Source: a bacterium | GTDB taxonomy: Bacteria; Vulcanimicrobiota; JABDET01 | Direction: 5' to 3' | DNA: 64,000 bases | Assembly (NCBI GenBank): GCA_021817145.1 | Contig: JAKAVV010000008.1 | Location: 44,670-108,669 of the forward strand | In this document: one piece after another, positions 52,268 to 61,826 of the stretch | Layout of the letters: each line of letters opens with the position of its first letter | How positions within the stretch are numbered: the stretch's first letter is position 1 | The notes under the pieces: generated by a model | The model's input: only the letters and a program-made list of their open reading frames with translations | What the model was told of the DNA's origin: nothing | Databases searched by the model: none | Position numbers and translations under genes: made by a program

Positions 52268-53623
52268 TTACCCCGCGCGGTTTAATTTTTCAGTCAGAGC
52301 TTTTAAGGTAGAGGAAAGAGTTGGATCCTCCAAAGTCGTCTGTATTTTACGATAAGCATGAAGAACAGTAGTGTGGTCTCTTTGTCCAAATTCTTCTCCG
52401 ATATGAGGCAAACTGGCTCCTATTAATTCTCTGCATAAATACATCGCTATTTGTCTTGGCTTGACAACTCTCTGGTCTCTTTTTGCCGCTTTTAATTCTT
52501 CAACAGAAACACTGAAGTATTCTGCCACAGTTTTTTGAACGACTGCAATGGTAAGATGTTGATGGACAGGGGAGTGGAGGATATCTTTTAGGGCTTCTTT
52601 AGCTGAGTTCAGGTCTATAGGAAGGCGGTGAAGAGAGGAAAAGGCTGTGACTCGATTTAGTGTTCCTTCCAATTCTCTTATATTTGAGGTTACGCGCTCT
52701 GCAATATATGAAATAACATCATTGGGAACATGAACTTGATCAATTTCCGCTTTTTTCCTCAAAATCGCCTCTCTTGTTTCTAAATCAGGTGGTTGAACAT
52801 CGGCAATTAATCCCCACTCAAAGCGAGATTTAAGTCTGTCTTCGAGAAGAGCAAGGTGCTTTGGAGGGCTGTCACTGGAGATAACGATTTGTTTTGAAGC
52901 GCTGTGGAGAGCATTAAAAGTATGGAAAAATTCCTCTTGAGTACGCTCTCTTCCAATAATAAATTGAATATCGTCAATAAGTAGCAGGTCAGCATTTCTA
53001 TATTTAGAATGAAGCTGATCAATTGAGTTTTTCTGGATATAATTAACTACATCAAACCCGAATTTTTCAGCCGTGCGATAAACGACATTTAGATGAGGAG
53101 ACTTTTTTAAAACGTAATGGGCTATGGCATGGATTAAGTGTGTTTTTCCAAGACCTACTCCTCCATAAATAAAGAATGGATTGTAAGCTTTTGCGGGCGC
53201 TTCTGCCACAGCTAGAGCAGCGGCAAAAGCTAAATGATTGGAGTTCCCTATGACAAAAGTATCAAAAGTGAATTTTTGATTCAGAAAATTATGAGGGTAA
53301 CCCGCCCGTTGAACAGTAATTTCTTTTGTTTCAGTTTCCCAGTCATCTGTTTCCAGGGCTTCATCAATAGTAAACTCAAGCTGTACTTTCTGATTTTTCA
53401 TTTCAGAAAGCGTTTCTTTAACATGACGGATAAATTTTGTTTCAATTCGTTCTTTCGTAAACTTATTTGGGACCGCTACCTTTAACAAGTTATCTTGAAG
53501 TGAAACAGGATAACTTGTTTTAAAAAGAGTTTCAAAAGTTGGAGTTCCGAGTTTTTCCTTTAATACGGTTAAACAGCGCGCCCAAATTTCCACTTTATTT
53601 GTTTGAGATGAAAAGTCATGCAT
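52268..53623 (-). CDS. dnaA: chromosomal replication initiator DnaA
   Basis: A 451-residue initiator. N-terminal domain I (WARCLTVLKEKLGTPTFETL), AAA+ domain with Walker A GGVGLGKTH (near 153) and Walker B LLIDDIQF (near 215), and domain IV with the DNA-binding signature REL-GASLPHIGEEFGQRDHTTVLHA. AAGGAGG lies upstream of the ATG. Confidence 0.97.
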   Translation of the reverse strand: MHDFSSQTNKVEIWARCLTVLKEKLGTPTFETLFKTSYPVSLQDNLLKVAVPNKFTKERIETKFIRHVKETLSEMKNQKVQLEFTIDEALETDDWETETKEITVQRAGYPHNFLNQKFTFDTFVIGNSNHLAFAAALAVAEAPAKAYNPFFIYGGVGLGKTHLIHAIAHYVLKKSPHLNVVYRTAEKFGFDVVNYIQKNSIDQLHSKYRNADLLLIDDIQFIIGRERTQEEFFHTFNALHSASKQIVISSDSPPKHLALLEDRLKSRFEWGLIADVQPPDLETREAILRKKAEIDQVHVPNDVISYIAERVTSNIRELEGTLNRVTAFSSLHRLPIDLNSAKEALKDILHSPVHQHLTIAVVQKTVAEYFSVSVEELKAAKRDQRVVKPRQIAMYLCRELIGASLPHIGEEFGQRDHTTVLHAYRKIQTTLEDPTLSSTLKALTEKLNRAG

Positions 53624-53798
53624 TAAATTAAAAAACCTCCTTTCTCAGATTTTGTGTGTGAAAGTGTGAAGTAGAGTAAAATTCCTTTTAAAAGACAGGC
53701 TTCCTTTTTGTAAGTTATCAACTTATCCACAGTGGTTAAAAAGTTTCTGTGGATAAGTTGCAGGAATAAAGGCAGGGTCTTGTAGAATTTTTTATTTT
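53624..53798. other. probable replication origin (oriC)
   Basis: Between divergent dnaA and rpmH. Two consensus DnaA boxes, TTATCCACA (53723-53731) and TGTGGATAA (53748-53756), sit in a perfect inverted repeat with 14-base arms (53719-53732 and 53747-53760). AT-rich flanks could be the unwinding element. Genes on both sides point away from it, as at an origin. Only two strong boxes is few, so part of the origin may lie elsewhere. Confidence 0.7.
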
Positions 53799-53933
53799 AT
53801 GAAAAGAACGTATCAACCTAAAAAAAGAGCAAGAAAAAAAGAACATGGTTTTAGAAAGCGAATGAGCAGTAAAGGTGGGCAGTCTGTTTTGAAGCGGCGG
53901 CGGACAAAAGGGAGAAAGAAACTGAGTGCTTAA
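53799..53933 (+). CDS. rpmH: 50S ribosomal protein L34
   Basis: A 44-residue, very basic protein: [18 protein letters not shown] at the start and [13 protein letters not shown] at the end, the canonical L34 pattern. First gene after the origin, as in most bacteria. The Shine-Dalgarno is weak. Its 3' end overlaps the rnpA start by 8 bases. Confidence 0.96.
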   Translation: MKRTYQPKKRARKKEHGFRKRMSSKGGQSVLKRRRTKGRKKLSA

Positions 53934-54242
53934 GATAGATTTCAAAAATGTGTATGAAAAGGGATTACGGGTTACTGGAACCTTCATGACATTACGTTTT
54001 TTTTCAGAAACGAAGGGATAACACAGGTTGCTATTGTAACCAACAAAAAGATAGGAAAAAGCGCGATTCGGAACCGTGTAAAACGAAGAATAAGGGGAAT
54101 TATTCGTGCAGAAGAGAAAAGAATTAAGCCAGGGATTAATTTGGTTATTACTGTAAAAGAGATGGGAGCAAAAGCAAGGTTCGAGTTTCTTAAGGAAGAG
54201 TTCTTGATTCTTGCCCGAAAAGGCGGGTTATTAAATGGTTAA
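53926..54242 (+). CDS. rnpA: ribonuclease P protein component, frameshifted at a T8 run
   Basis: RnpA is the protein cofactor of RNase P (5' tRNA processing). From GTG 53926 the frame reads [25 protein letters not shown] and then stops shortly after. The rest of the protein ([35 protein letters not shown]) follows in another frame, starting at 54006 and ending at 54240-54242. The break is at eight Ts (53997-54004); one additional T would restore a 105-residue protein. Either a sequencing error, true slippage or a real mutation. It overlaps yidD by 8 bases. Confidence 0.85.
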
Positions 54243-54447
54243 AAAGATTTTTCTCTTAATGATCGAATTTTATAGGAGATATATTTCTCCTCTTAAAGCG
54301 CCAACTTGCCGCTTTGTTCCTTCCTGTTCAGCTTACGCCAAGGAAGCTGTTAATCGTTATGGCGCTTTTAAGGGTGGACTTTTAAGCCTGATGCGATTAT
54401 TGAAATGTCATCCCTATCACCATGGAGGCTATGATCCCATAAAATGA
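54235..54447 (+). CDS. yidD: YidD membrane protein insertion efficiency factor
   Basis: A 70-residue protein with the family core [27 protein letters not shown] and [11 protein letters not shown]. YidD aids membrane protein insertion next to YidC. Overlaps rnpA by 8 bases in the usual rpmH-rnpA-yidD-yidC order. Confidence 0.95.
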   Translation: MVKKIFLLMIEFYRRYISPLKAPTCRFVPSCSAYAKEAVNRYGAFKGGLLSLMRLLKCHPYHHGGYDPIK

Positions 54448-54498
54448 ATGCAGTAGGAATATTCTTCCAATTACCTCAGCTGTCGTTTAAGTTTTGGA

Positions 54499-55293
54499 AT
54501 GATTAACTGGATAGCTAATCTGCTTTTCCCTATATTAGGGTATCTTTACACCTTGACTCATAATTGGGGAGTAGCATTGATTCTGTTTGCCGTTTTGGCC
54601 AAAATTGCTCTCCTTCATTTTACCAATCAACAATTTAAAAGCATGAAAGAGATGCAGGTTTTGCAGCCTGAAATCAAAAGACTGCAAGAGACTTACAAAA
54701 ATAACCCCAAAACTTTAAATGAGGAGTTTTTAAAGCTCTTAAGATCAAGAAAAGTGAACCCATTTTCAGGATGTCTTTTTTCTATGGTTTTTCAACTTCC
54801 TATTTTATGGGCAATTTATTATGTTATTAAGGACCACATAAAAAAATTTAAACATGCTGGATTTTTATGGATTGGACCTTATGCTGAAAAGCTGTATAGA
54901 ATGTTCCCTTCTGCAGCGAATAAAGTTTTCTCCTGGCATGGGATATGCTCCCTTGGATTCAATCATCAACCCAGCTTTCCGTTTTTAGCGGCCAGTCTTG
55001 CTCGGACAGATTGGCCTCTTTTAATTTTATACGGGTTAAGCATGATAGGATATTCTCGATTATCAGCTATGCCAAGCCCGGACCCCAGTACGAAGCAGAC
55101 CCAGGCTATGATGAATTTGATGCTCCCCATTATTTCAGTTATTATTTTTTCCCACTTTCCTTCAGCATTTATTTTGTACTGGCTTACATTTAATCTGCTT
55201 TCTTTGACCCATCAATGGGTATTTTATAAAATTTATCAACCTGAGCCGCCACCTGTGGGTGAAACAAAAAGGAGGAAAGTCATCAATGCGTGA
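54499..55293 (+). CDS. yidC: YidC/Oxa1 membrane insertase, short form
   Basis: An insertase for membrane proteins, 264 residues with five spans. It lacks the large periplasmic P1 domain of proteobacterial YidC and begins with a short leader before the first span. The core (NPFSGCLFSMVFQLPILWAIYYV, QTQAMMNLMLPIISVIIFSHFPSAFILYWLTFN) is conserved. The short form is unusual in a diderm. A 51-base gap after yidD; the 3' end overlaps jag by 8 bases. Confidence 0.9.
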   Translation: MINWIANLLFPILGYLYTLTHNWGVALILFAVLAKIALLHFTNQQFKSMKEMQVLQPEIKRLQETYKNNPKTLNEEFLKLLRSRKVNPFSGCLFSMVFQLPILWAIYYVIKDHIKKFKHAGFLWIGPYAEKLYRMFPSAANKVFSWHGICSLGFNHQPSFPFLAASLARTDWPLLILYGLSMIGYSRLSAMPSPDPSTKQTQAMMNLMLPIISVIIFSHFPSAFILYWLTFNLLSLTHQWVFYKIYQPEPPPVGETKRRKVINA

Positions 55294-55996
55294 GACTGAA
55301 CAAACAGCAAAAACAGTTGAAGAAGCAATTCAACAAGGAGTTCAAATATTAGGAGTTCAAAGAGATGAGGTAGAAGTAGAAATTTTAGAAGAACCAAGCT
55401 CTGGAATATTGGGATTTGGTTCAAAGCAAGCTAAAGTTCGGCTTTTTGTTAAAGAGGCGGATCTCCCTAAAGCTCAAAATGTATTGGAAGAAGTTTTGCG
55501 GCTTTTAAGTTTAAAAGGGGTTGTAGATTATGTAAAAAGCGATGACTCTGTAAGATTTGAGATTTCGGGGGAAGATTTAGGAATTCTAATTGGCCATAGA
55601 GGAGAAACACTGAATGCTTTGCAATTTATTTTAAACGCCATTTTAAACAAAGGAATGGAAGGGAAAAAAACAAACGTTTCTTTAGACGTTGAAGGATACC
55701 GCGCTCGCCGCGATCGGACCCTTCAGATTCTGGCGGAAAAGATGGCGCAAAAAGCCTCAACAGAGAGACGATCTATTTTGCTAGAGCCAATGCTTCCCAA
55801 TGAGAGAAGAATTATCCATCTTGCATTACAGAATCACCCTTATGTAACAACAAGCAGTCAGGGGAAAGAACCGATGAGAAGAATTTTAATCAGCCCTAAA
55901 GATTCAGCAAAGGATAAGCCTTCTAGAGGAACAAGACAGCGGACAGGACAGCATTCTCGAACCTCTTATCGGTCTGCTTCTTCTCATAATCGCTGA
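55286..55996 (+). CDS. jag: Jag/KhpB RNA-binding protein
   Basis: A 236-residue protein with Jag-N domain (about 1-55), KH domain (GILIGHRGETLNALQ) and R3H domain (RRDRTLQILAEKMAQ, EPMLPNERRIIHLAL), then a basic Ser/Arg-rich tail. Binds RNA and affects cell elongation in other bacteria. AAGGAGG precedes ATG 55286; a start further upstream is unlikely. Confidence 0.93.
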   Translation: MRETEQTAKTVEEAIQQGVQILGVQRDEVEVEILEEPSSGILGFGSKQAKVRLFVKEADLPKAQNVLEEVLRLLSLKGVVDYVKSDDSVRFEISGEDLGILIGHRGETLNALQFILNAILNKGMEGKKTNVSLDVEGYRARRDRTLQILAEKMAQKASTERRSILLEPMLPNERRIIHLALQNHPYVTTSSQGKEPMRRILISPKDSAKDKPSRGTRQRTGQHSRTSYRSASSHNR

Positions 55997-56008
55997 CCTG
56001 AGTCGTAT

Positions 56009-57382
56009 ATGGGAAGTTCTGATACAATCTGCGCTTTAGCGACTCCTCCTGGGGAAGCAGGGCTTGGTATTATCAGATTGAGCGGCAGCGATGCTATTTC
56101 TGTGGTGGCCAAGTTTTTTCAAGGTAAGCAGGATTTGTTGAAAGCAAAATCTCATCGAGTTTTTTATGGCAAGCTGATTCATCCCGAAACTCAGGAGACC
56201 ATTGCAGAGGTTATGTGCGCTATTATGAAATCTCCACATTCTTATACAGGAGAAAATGTGGTTGAGGTAAGCGCCCATGGCAACCCTCTGTTATTGCAGA
56301 GAATTTTGCAGATTTTTCTCAGCTCAGGGTGCCGTTTGGCTGAAAACGGGGAGTTTACAAAACGAGCATTCTTAAATGGGAAGCTGGATTTGAGCCAGGC
56401 TGAAGCTGTTATTCAAGTGGTAAGAGCGAAAACATCCTCGGCTTTAACCATGGCAGTGCAGCATTTAGAAGGGAAACTTGGGAGACATTTAAAAGAGATT
56501 CGCAAAAAGATTTTAGCGATTCTATCCCCTATTGAAGCAGGGATTGACTTTCCTGAAGAGGAGGTCCCAGAGGTAAGCAGTCAGGGGTTAAAAGAGGATA
56601 TTATTGAGGTGATTGAACAAATTCAAGAACTTTTAAAAACAGCTGCATCAGGTAAAATCTTAAGAGAAGGAGTATCTGCCATTATAGCAGGTAAACCGAA
56701 TGTCGGAAAATCTTCTTTGTTCAATGCCCTGCTGCGAGAATCGAGAGCAATTGTTACCCCTATTCCAGGAACGACAAGAGATTCTCTAGAGGAGTGGGCA
56801 GATATAAAAGGAATTCCTGTCAAATTTGTTGATACAGCTGGACTAAGAAACACACGCAGCAGAGTGGAAAAGATTGGGATCGCTCGCTCCAGAGAATCGC
56901 TTGCCAAAGGGGAGCTAGTACTTGTTGTTTTGGATCAGTCAGGGAAACTTGAATCTTATGATTTAGAATTGCTAAATATTGCCCAGAAAAAACGTGGAAT
57001 TGCTGTTTTAAATAAAAGCGATCTGAGCAGCGCATTAGATTTACAGAAAATTAGAGAAGCTTATAAAGGAGAACTTGTCAGTGTTTCAGCTCTTCACAAC
57101 CAGGGTATTCAAGAGTTAGAAGAAAAAATAGCAGATATTTTAATGGAAGGACAGATTCATTCAGATACCCCGATGATCACCCTTATGCGGCACCAGGCTT
57201 GTTTAGAAAGGACAGTTCACTTTTTAACTGAATCGCTAGGAACTCTTGAGAAAAATTACCCCCTTGATCTGGCTGCAGCTGATTTAAGAGGCGCGGCAGA
57301 AACGATTGGGGAAATCACGGGAGATTACTATACAGACGATTTGATTGAGAAAATTTTCTCCGATTTTTGTATAGGAAAATAA
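56009..57382 (+). CDS. mnmE: MnmE tRNA modification GTPase
   Basis: With MnmG adds carboxymethylaminomethyl to U34 of tRNAs. 457 residues: N-terminal folate-binding domain, helical domain, embedded G domain (G1 GKPNVGKSS near 229, G3 DTAG, G4 NKSD) and the C-terminal CIGK cysteine. 12 bases after jag. Confidence 0.96.
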   Translation: MGSSDTICALATPPGEAGLGIIRLSGSDAISVVAKFFQGKQDLLKAKSHRVFYGKLIHPETQETIAEVMCAIMKSPHSYTGENVVEVSAHGNPLLLQRILQIFLSSGCRLAENGEFTKRAFLNGKLDLSQAEAVIQVVRAKTSSALTMAVQHLEGKLGRHLKEIRKKILAILSPIEAGIDFPEEEVPEVSSQGLKEDIIEVIEQIQELLKTAASGKILREGVSAIIAGKPNVGKSSLFNALLRESRAIVTPIPGTTRDSLEEWADIKGIPVKFVDTAGLRNTRSRVEKIGIARSRESLAKGELVLVVLDQSGKLESYDLELLNIAQKKRGIAVLNKSDLSSALDLQKIREAYKGELVSVSALHNQGIQELEEKIADILMEGQIHSDTPMITLMRHQACLERTVHFLTESLGTLEKNYPLDLAAADLRGAAETIGEITGDYYTDDLIEKIFSDFCIGK

Positions 57383-57385
57383 AAC

Positions 57386-59245
57386 ATGTTCATTTCTGAT
57401 GAAAAGTACCACTGCATTGTTATCGGTTCAGGCCACGCTGGATGTGAAGCAGCATTGGCTTCTGCGCGTATGGGGTGTTCTACTCTTTTACTGACCTCAA
57501 ATATGGACACAATCGCTTTTATGCCATGCAATCCAAGTATTGGCGGACCAGCTAAAGGGCACCTTGCTAGAGAAGTTGATGCCCTTGGTGGAGAAATGGG
57601 AAGAAATATTGATAAAACCCATCTTCATATACGGCTTTTAAATACCAGTAAGGGACCTGCGGTCCAAGCTCTCAGGGCCCAGGCTGACAAAAAGCTTTAC
57701 TCTACTGCGATGAAGCAAACTCTTGAACAGACTGAAAATCTGGAGATTAAACAGGATCTTGTGGAAGATCTGTGGATAGAGGGTGGGAAATTAAAAGGAG
57801 TTGTATGCAGAAGTGGAATGGCGTATGAATCAACAACTGTCATTATTACAACAGGGACTTTCCTGAAAGGAGTTATTCACTGTGGAGATGTTTCTTATCC
57901 AGCAGGGAGGGCAGGAGAAGCCCCCTCTGAAAAGTTAAGCGATTCTTTCCGGAGGTTAGGTGTTCAATTAGGGAGACTTAAAACAGGCACCCCCCCAAGA
58001 GCGCATAAAAGGAGCATTGATTTCTCTGCTGCGGTTCCACAGCCCCCTTCAGATAAACCGCTTTATTTTTCTTTTGATCCTCCTGAGAGGTGGAAAAAAG
58101 ACCAGCTAAATTGTTATCTAACTTATACAACCTTAAAAACAAAAGAGATTATTCTAGCGAATTTGCATCGCTCACCGCTTTACAGCGGCAAAATACAAGG
58201 TCCAGGACCTCGCTACTGCCCTTCTATTGAAGACAAAATCATGAGATTTGCTGACAAACCGACCCATCCTGTTTTTTTAGAGCCTGAGGGATGGGATACC
58301 AATGAAATTTACATTCAAGGTTTTTCCACAAGCCTCCCTGCTGATGTTCAACTTCAAATGCTCAGAACCATAACAGGGCTTGAAAAAGCTGAAATGATGA
58401 GACCAGGGTACGCGATTGAATATGATTTTGTGTTTCCAACCCAGCTCTGGCCAACATTAGAAACAAAATTTTTAGAAGGACTATTTCTTGCAGGACAGAT
58501 TAATGGAACAACTGGTTATGAGGAGGCAGCTGCCCAGGGAATCATGGCAGGCATTAATGCCGCTTTAAAGGTTAAAGGGATGGATCCAATTGTTTTGAAA
58601 AGGAATGAGGCTTATATCGGGGTTTTAATTGATGATTTAGTAACAAAAGGAACTCAAGAACCTTATCGAATGATGACAGCAAGGGCTGAGTATCGTCTTC
58701 TGCTTAGACAAGATAATGCTGACGAAAGATTAACCCCGATTGGAGAAAAAATTGGATTGATTCCATTCAGTCGTTATCAAAAATTCCTGAATAAACAAAA
58801 AGCTGCTGCTGCTGAAATTGAGAGATTAAGCCACATCAGAGTGAATTTGAATCAGATTAATTTTCAGGGGACTTTGCGAGATTTATTGAAACGTCCTGAG
58901 TTTAGATATGTGGATCTTGCCCCTTATGACAAACAGCGCATGGATTTACCAGATGAAGTGACGGATGAAGTGGAAATTAGAATCAAATATGAAGGATATT
59001 TAAAGCGGCAGGAAAGTCTAGCCATGGATTTAAAAAAAATGGAGTCGCTGAAACTTTCTCCTGACTTAAATTACGGGGCAATTTCTTCCCTGTCAAAAGA
59101 GGCTAGAGAGAAACTGGAAAAATTAAAACCCTTAACCCTGGGTCAGGCCGCTCGTATTTCTGGTGTTTCACCTGCGGATATCTCTGTTTTAAACATTCTT
59201 TTGGGGAAACGTGAAAAACTTGGAACAGCTGCTCAAGCAAGCTGA
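57386..59245 (+). CDS. mnmG: MnmG (GidA) tRNA modification FAD enzyme
   Basis: FAD partner of MnmE, 619 residues. FAD-binding [19 protein letters not shown] near residue 12 and family motifs [21 protein letters not shown] and [16 protein letters not shown] are intact. Three bases separate it from mnmE. Its 3' end overlaps rsmG by 35 bases. Confidence 0.97.
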   Translation: MFISDEKYHCIVIGSGHAGCEAALASARMGCSTLLLTSNMDTIAFMPCNPSIGGPAKGHLAREVDALGGEMGRNIDKTHLHIRLLNTSKGPAVQALRAQADKKLYSTAMKQTLEQTENLEIKQDLVEDLWIEGGKLKGVVCRSGMAYESTTVIITTGTFLKGVIHCGDVSYPAGRAGEAPSEKLSDSFRRLGVQLGRLKTGTPPRAHKRSIDFSAAVPQPPSDKPLYFSFDPPERWKKDQLNCYLTYTTLKTKEIILANLHRSPLYSGKIQGPGPRYCPSIEDKIMRFADKPTHPVFLEPEGWDTNEIYIQGFSTSLPADVQLQMLRTITGLEKAEMMRPGYAIEYDFVFPTQLWPTLETKFLEGLFLAGQINGTTGYEEAAAQGIMAGINAALKVKGMDPIVLKRNEAYIGVLIDDLVTKGTQEPYRMMTARAEYRLLLRQDNADERLTPIGEKIGLIPFSRYQKFLNKQKAAAAEIERLSHIRVNLNQINFQGTLRDLLKRPEFRYVDLAPYDKQRMDLPDEVTDEVEIRIKYEGYLKRQESLAMDLKKMESLKLSPDLNYGAISSLSKEAREKLEKLKPLTLGQAARISGVSPADISVLNILLGKREKLGTAAQAS

Positions 59246-59840
59246 AAATATTGGAGTGAAGCTCAACCCTAATGAGGCAGAAAAGCTGTCTGTGTTTGTC
59301 CGCATGATACTAGACAAAGGAATTAAAATGGGGCTTTCTGGACGGGAAAGTGAAGAAGAGATTTATGAAAAAGACATTTTGGACAGTCTTTTATTGGCTC
59401 CTTTTGTCCCATTAAAAGGAAGGGTGTTAGATGTTGGGACAGGGGTTGGTGTTCCAGGTATTCCTTTGAAAATTCTTTTTCCAGAAGTCCCTTTTTATTT
59501 AATTGATGCCAAAAGAAAAGCCGTTTTGTTTTTAGAAGAAGTGGCTGAAAAGCTTTCCTTAACAAACATAAGAATAAAGCATACTCGTGTTGAAGATCTT
59601 CCTCACGAGCCGCATGATTTAATTTTAGGCAGAGCGGTTTCCCCTGCCCCGCATTTTCTTGAGGCGGCTTCCCCTTTAATGGCGCAGGACGGACAGATTA
59701 TCCTGCAAAAAGGGAGGAAATGGGCGACAGAAGAGCAGGAGACCCTTCCTGTTCTAGCCCGATCTAAGCTGAAAATATCCCGCGTGATAAATGGATTGAT
59801 TGGCGAGCAGAAACTCGTGTTTGTCGAAAGAGTTCGCTGA
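59211..59840 (+). CDS. rsmG: RsmG, 16S rRNA G527 N7-methyltransferase
   Basis: A 209-residue SAM methyltransferase (motifs [43 protein letters not shown]). Methylates G527 of 16S rRNA; its loss gives low-level streptomycin resistance. GTG start inside mnmG. A parS site begins on the base after its stop codon. Confidence 0.94.
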   Translation: MKNLEQLLKQAENIGVKLNPNEAEKLSVFVRMILDKGIKMGLSGRESEEEIYEKDILDSLLLAPFVPLKGRVLDVGTGVGVPGIPLKILFPEVPFYLIDAKRKAVLFLEEVAEKLSLTNIRIKHTRVEDLPHEPHDLILGRAVSPAPHFLEAASPLMAQDGQIILQKGRKWATEEQETLPVLARSKLKISRVINGLIGEQKLVFVERVR

Positions 59841-59856
59841 TGTTTCACGTGAAACA
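59841..59856. other. parS chromosome-segregation site
   Basis: TGTTTCACGTGAAACA is the full consensus ParB-binding palindrome, 16 of 16. It lies between rsmG and gmhA, about 6 kb from the probable origin. parA and parB, often found right after rsmG, are not in this window. Confidence 0.93.
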
Positions 59857-59871
59857 TTTTAAGGAGGGAAG

Positions 59872-60474
59872 ATGAGTGGTATGGATGAAAGTGGAAAAAG
59901 TTCGACTCAGGTAATCGCATCTGCGATTCGCTCTTCTATTGCATCGCACCAAAAACTTTTAGATTTAGTCCCTGCAATTGACAGGATTTCAGCTGTCTGC
60001 CTGAAAACCATTAAAGCAGGTGGAACAATTTTTTTGTTTGGGAATGGCGGGTCTGCCGCTGATTCCCAGCATATTGCCGCAGAATTTATTGGGCGGTTTT
60101 CTAAAAATAGAAAAAGCCTTCCTGCTGTTGCCTTAACTGTGAATACTTCCAACTTGACTGCTATTGCAAATGATTATGGATATGAACAGATTTTTTCTCG
60201 ACAGCTTGAAGGACTGCTTAAAAGAAAAGATCTTGTGATTGGAATCAGCACAAGCGGAAAATCGAAAAATGTGCTGAAGGCTGTAGAATTTGCGAAAAGC
60301 AAGGGCTGTTTTACTATTGGCTTGACAGGTGGTGATGGTGGCGAATTGAAAAAATTGACAGATTTATGTCTTGTGGCTCCTGCTGATACTCCTGCCCGGA
60401 TCCAGGAAATCCATATACTGGTAGGGCATATATTTTCAGAAATTGTAGAGAATGAATTTGACAAGGAGCTTTGA
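59872..60474 (+). CDS. gmhA: sedoheptulose-7-phosphate isomerase (GmhA)
   Basis: A 200-residue SIS-domain isomerase making D-glycero-D-manno-heptose 7-phosphate for lipopolysaccharide or S-layer glycans. FLFGNGGSAADSQHIAAE and GISTSGKSKNVLKA are family motifs. AAGGAGG precedes ATG 59872. Heptose genes gmhB and hldE are not nearby. Its presence supports a diderm envelope. Confidence 0.9.
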   Translation: MSGMDESGKSSTQVIASAIRSSIASHQKLLDLVPAIDRISAVCLKTIKAGGTIFLFGNGGSAADSQHIAAEFIGRFSKNRKSLPAVALTVNTSNLTAIANDYGYEQIFSRQLEGLLKRKDLVIGISTSGKSKNVLKAVEFAKSKGCFTIGLTGGDGGELKKLTDLCLVAPADTPARIQEIHILVGHIFSEIVENEFDKEL

Positions 60475-60487
60475 AGGTGAATTTGAT

Positions 60488-61684
60488 ATGATTCAGCCCC
60501 TCTCAGCTCCACCAAACAAATTGTTTCTCAATGTGGATTGCAGCGCTTTATTGAAAAATTACCGTTTAATTAAACAAATAGCCTATCCCGCTCAGGTTTT
60601 AGCTGTTCTGAAATCCAATGCTTATGGGCTCAGCCTTTCTAAAATTTCTAAAATTCTTGCAGAAGATGGGCTTAAATGGATCGGATGCGCGAGCTTATCT
60701 GAAGCCCTTGATATTAAAAAGGTTTGTGGAAAATCTGTGGAGATTTTGTTAATGCACCCTCCTTATGCCGAGGAAATTCCCATTTTAATCCAGGAGAACT
60801 TTATACAATCCTTAACAAGTTTTGATTTAGCCTTGAAGTTGTCAGATGAGGCTGTTCGACAAAACAGGAAGATTAGAGTTCATTTAGATATTAATGTTGG
60901 GATCAATCGCTTGGGAATCGATCCTGAGGAAATAAGAGAGAAGAGCGAGCTTATTTTTAGTATGCCTGGATTGGATATTATGGGAATTTCTTCTCATTTC
61001 TCTTCTGCTGATGGCTCTGATCCTCTGCTTCCACGGGAAGAGTTTAAAAAATTTGACACAATTGTAAAATTTCTGGCTGAAAAGGGGCATATTTTTCCTG
61101 TAAAGCACATTTCAAACAGCGCTGGGCTTTTGAATTTCCCTGAGTATCGTATGGATATGGTCCGCGCAGGAATTCTATTATACGGCATTTCCCCCGGGTT
61201 TCAGAAGCATGTTCCTGAAACCTTTAAGCCAGTTGTTTCTTTGTCAACTCGTATTGCTCATTTGTTTACGATAAAAAAGGGGGAAGGGGTCAGTTATCAT
61301 CATACATGGGTATCCCCTGAAAAAGGCGCTCTTGCCACTCTTCCTATTGGATATGCAGATGGTATTCCTGGCGCTCTTTCCAATAAAGGGGAAGTTTTAA
61401 TCCATGGGGAGAGGTTCCCTATTGTGGGGCAGATTTGCATGGATTTGATGGTTGTGTCTTTAGGTAACAAGCCTGCGAATATTGGAGAAGAAGTGGTTCT
61501 GCTTGGCAGACAAGGAAAAGATGAGATCGGAGTTTTAGACTGGGCAAAATGGGGAAATATAAATCCTCATGAAATTTTAACAGGACTTGGAAGGGCTCTG
61601 CCGAAATTGTATCTTCACGAAAAAGAGGTGAATTATGGCAAGACAATGCGATGTGTGCGGAAAAGGAGTTCATACAGGGTTTAA
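60488..61684 (+). CDS. alr: alanine racemase
   Basis: PLP enzyme making D-Ala for peptidoglycan, 398 residues from ATG 60488 (AAGGTGA upstream). The PLP lysine is in [10 protein letters not shown]; the second catalytic Tyr lies in [26 protein letters not shown] and [11 protein letters not shown] are family segments. The 3' end extends 50 bases into rpmB in another frame, past the usual family end (LPKLY), so the tail may be read-through. Confidence 0.93.
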   Translation: MIQPLSAPPNKLFLNVDCSALLKNYRLIKQIAYPAQVLAVLKSNAYGLSLSKISKILAEDGLKWIGCASLSEALDIKKVCGKSVEILLMHPPYAEEIPILIQENFIQSLTSFDLALKLSDEAVRQNRKIRVHLDINVGINRLGIDPEEIREKSELIFSMPGLDIMGISSHFSSADGSDPLLPREEFKKFDTIVKFLAEKGHIFPVKHISNSAGLLNFPEYRMDMVRAGILLYGISPGFQKHVPETFKPVVSLSTRIAHLFTIKKGEGVSYHHTWVSPEKGALATLPIGYADGIPGALSNKGEVLIHGERFPIVGQICMDLMVVSLGNKPANIGEEVVLLGRQGKDEIGVLDWAKWGNINPHEILTGLGRALPKLYLHEKEVNYGKTMRCVRKRSSYRV

Positions 61685-61826
61685 TGTAAGCCATTCAAAT
61701 CGTCATACAAAAAGGAAATGGCTTCCTAACCTTCACAGCGTAAAAGCTCTGGTTAAAGGCGCTGCGCGCAGACTAAAGGTCTGTTCTGTTTGTTTGAAAA
61801 GCAACCGAGTTACCCGCGCTATTTAA
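61635..61826 (+). CDS. rpmB: 50S ribosomal protein L28
   Basis: A 63-residue ribosomal protein with four zinc-binding cysteines (CDVCGKG and CSVCLKSNR), the C+ form. GAGGTG precedes ATG 61635. It overlaps alr by 50 bases and its TAA is followed directly by the purM ATG. Confidence 0.95.
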   Translation: MARQCDVCGKGVHTGFNVSHSNRHTKRKWLPNLHSVKALVKGAARRLKVCSVCLKSNRVTRAI

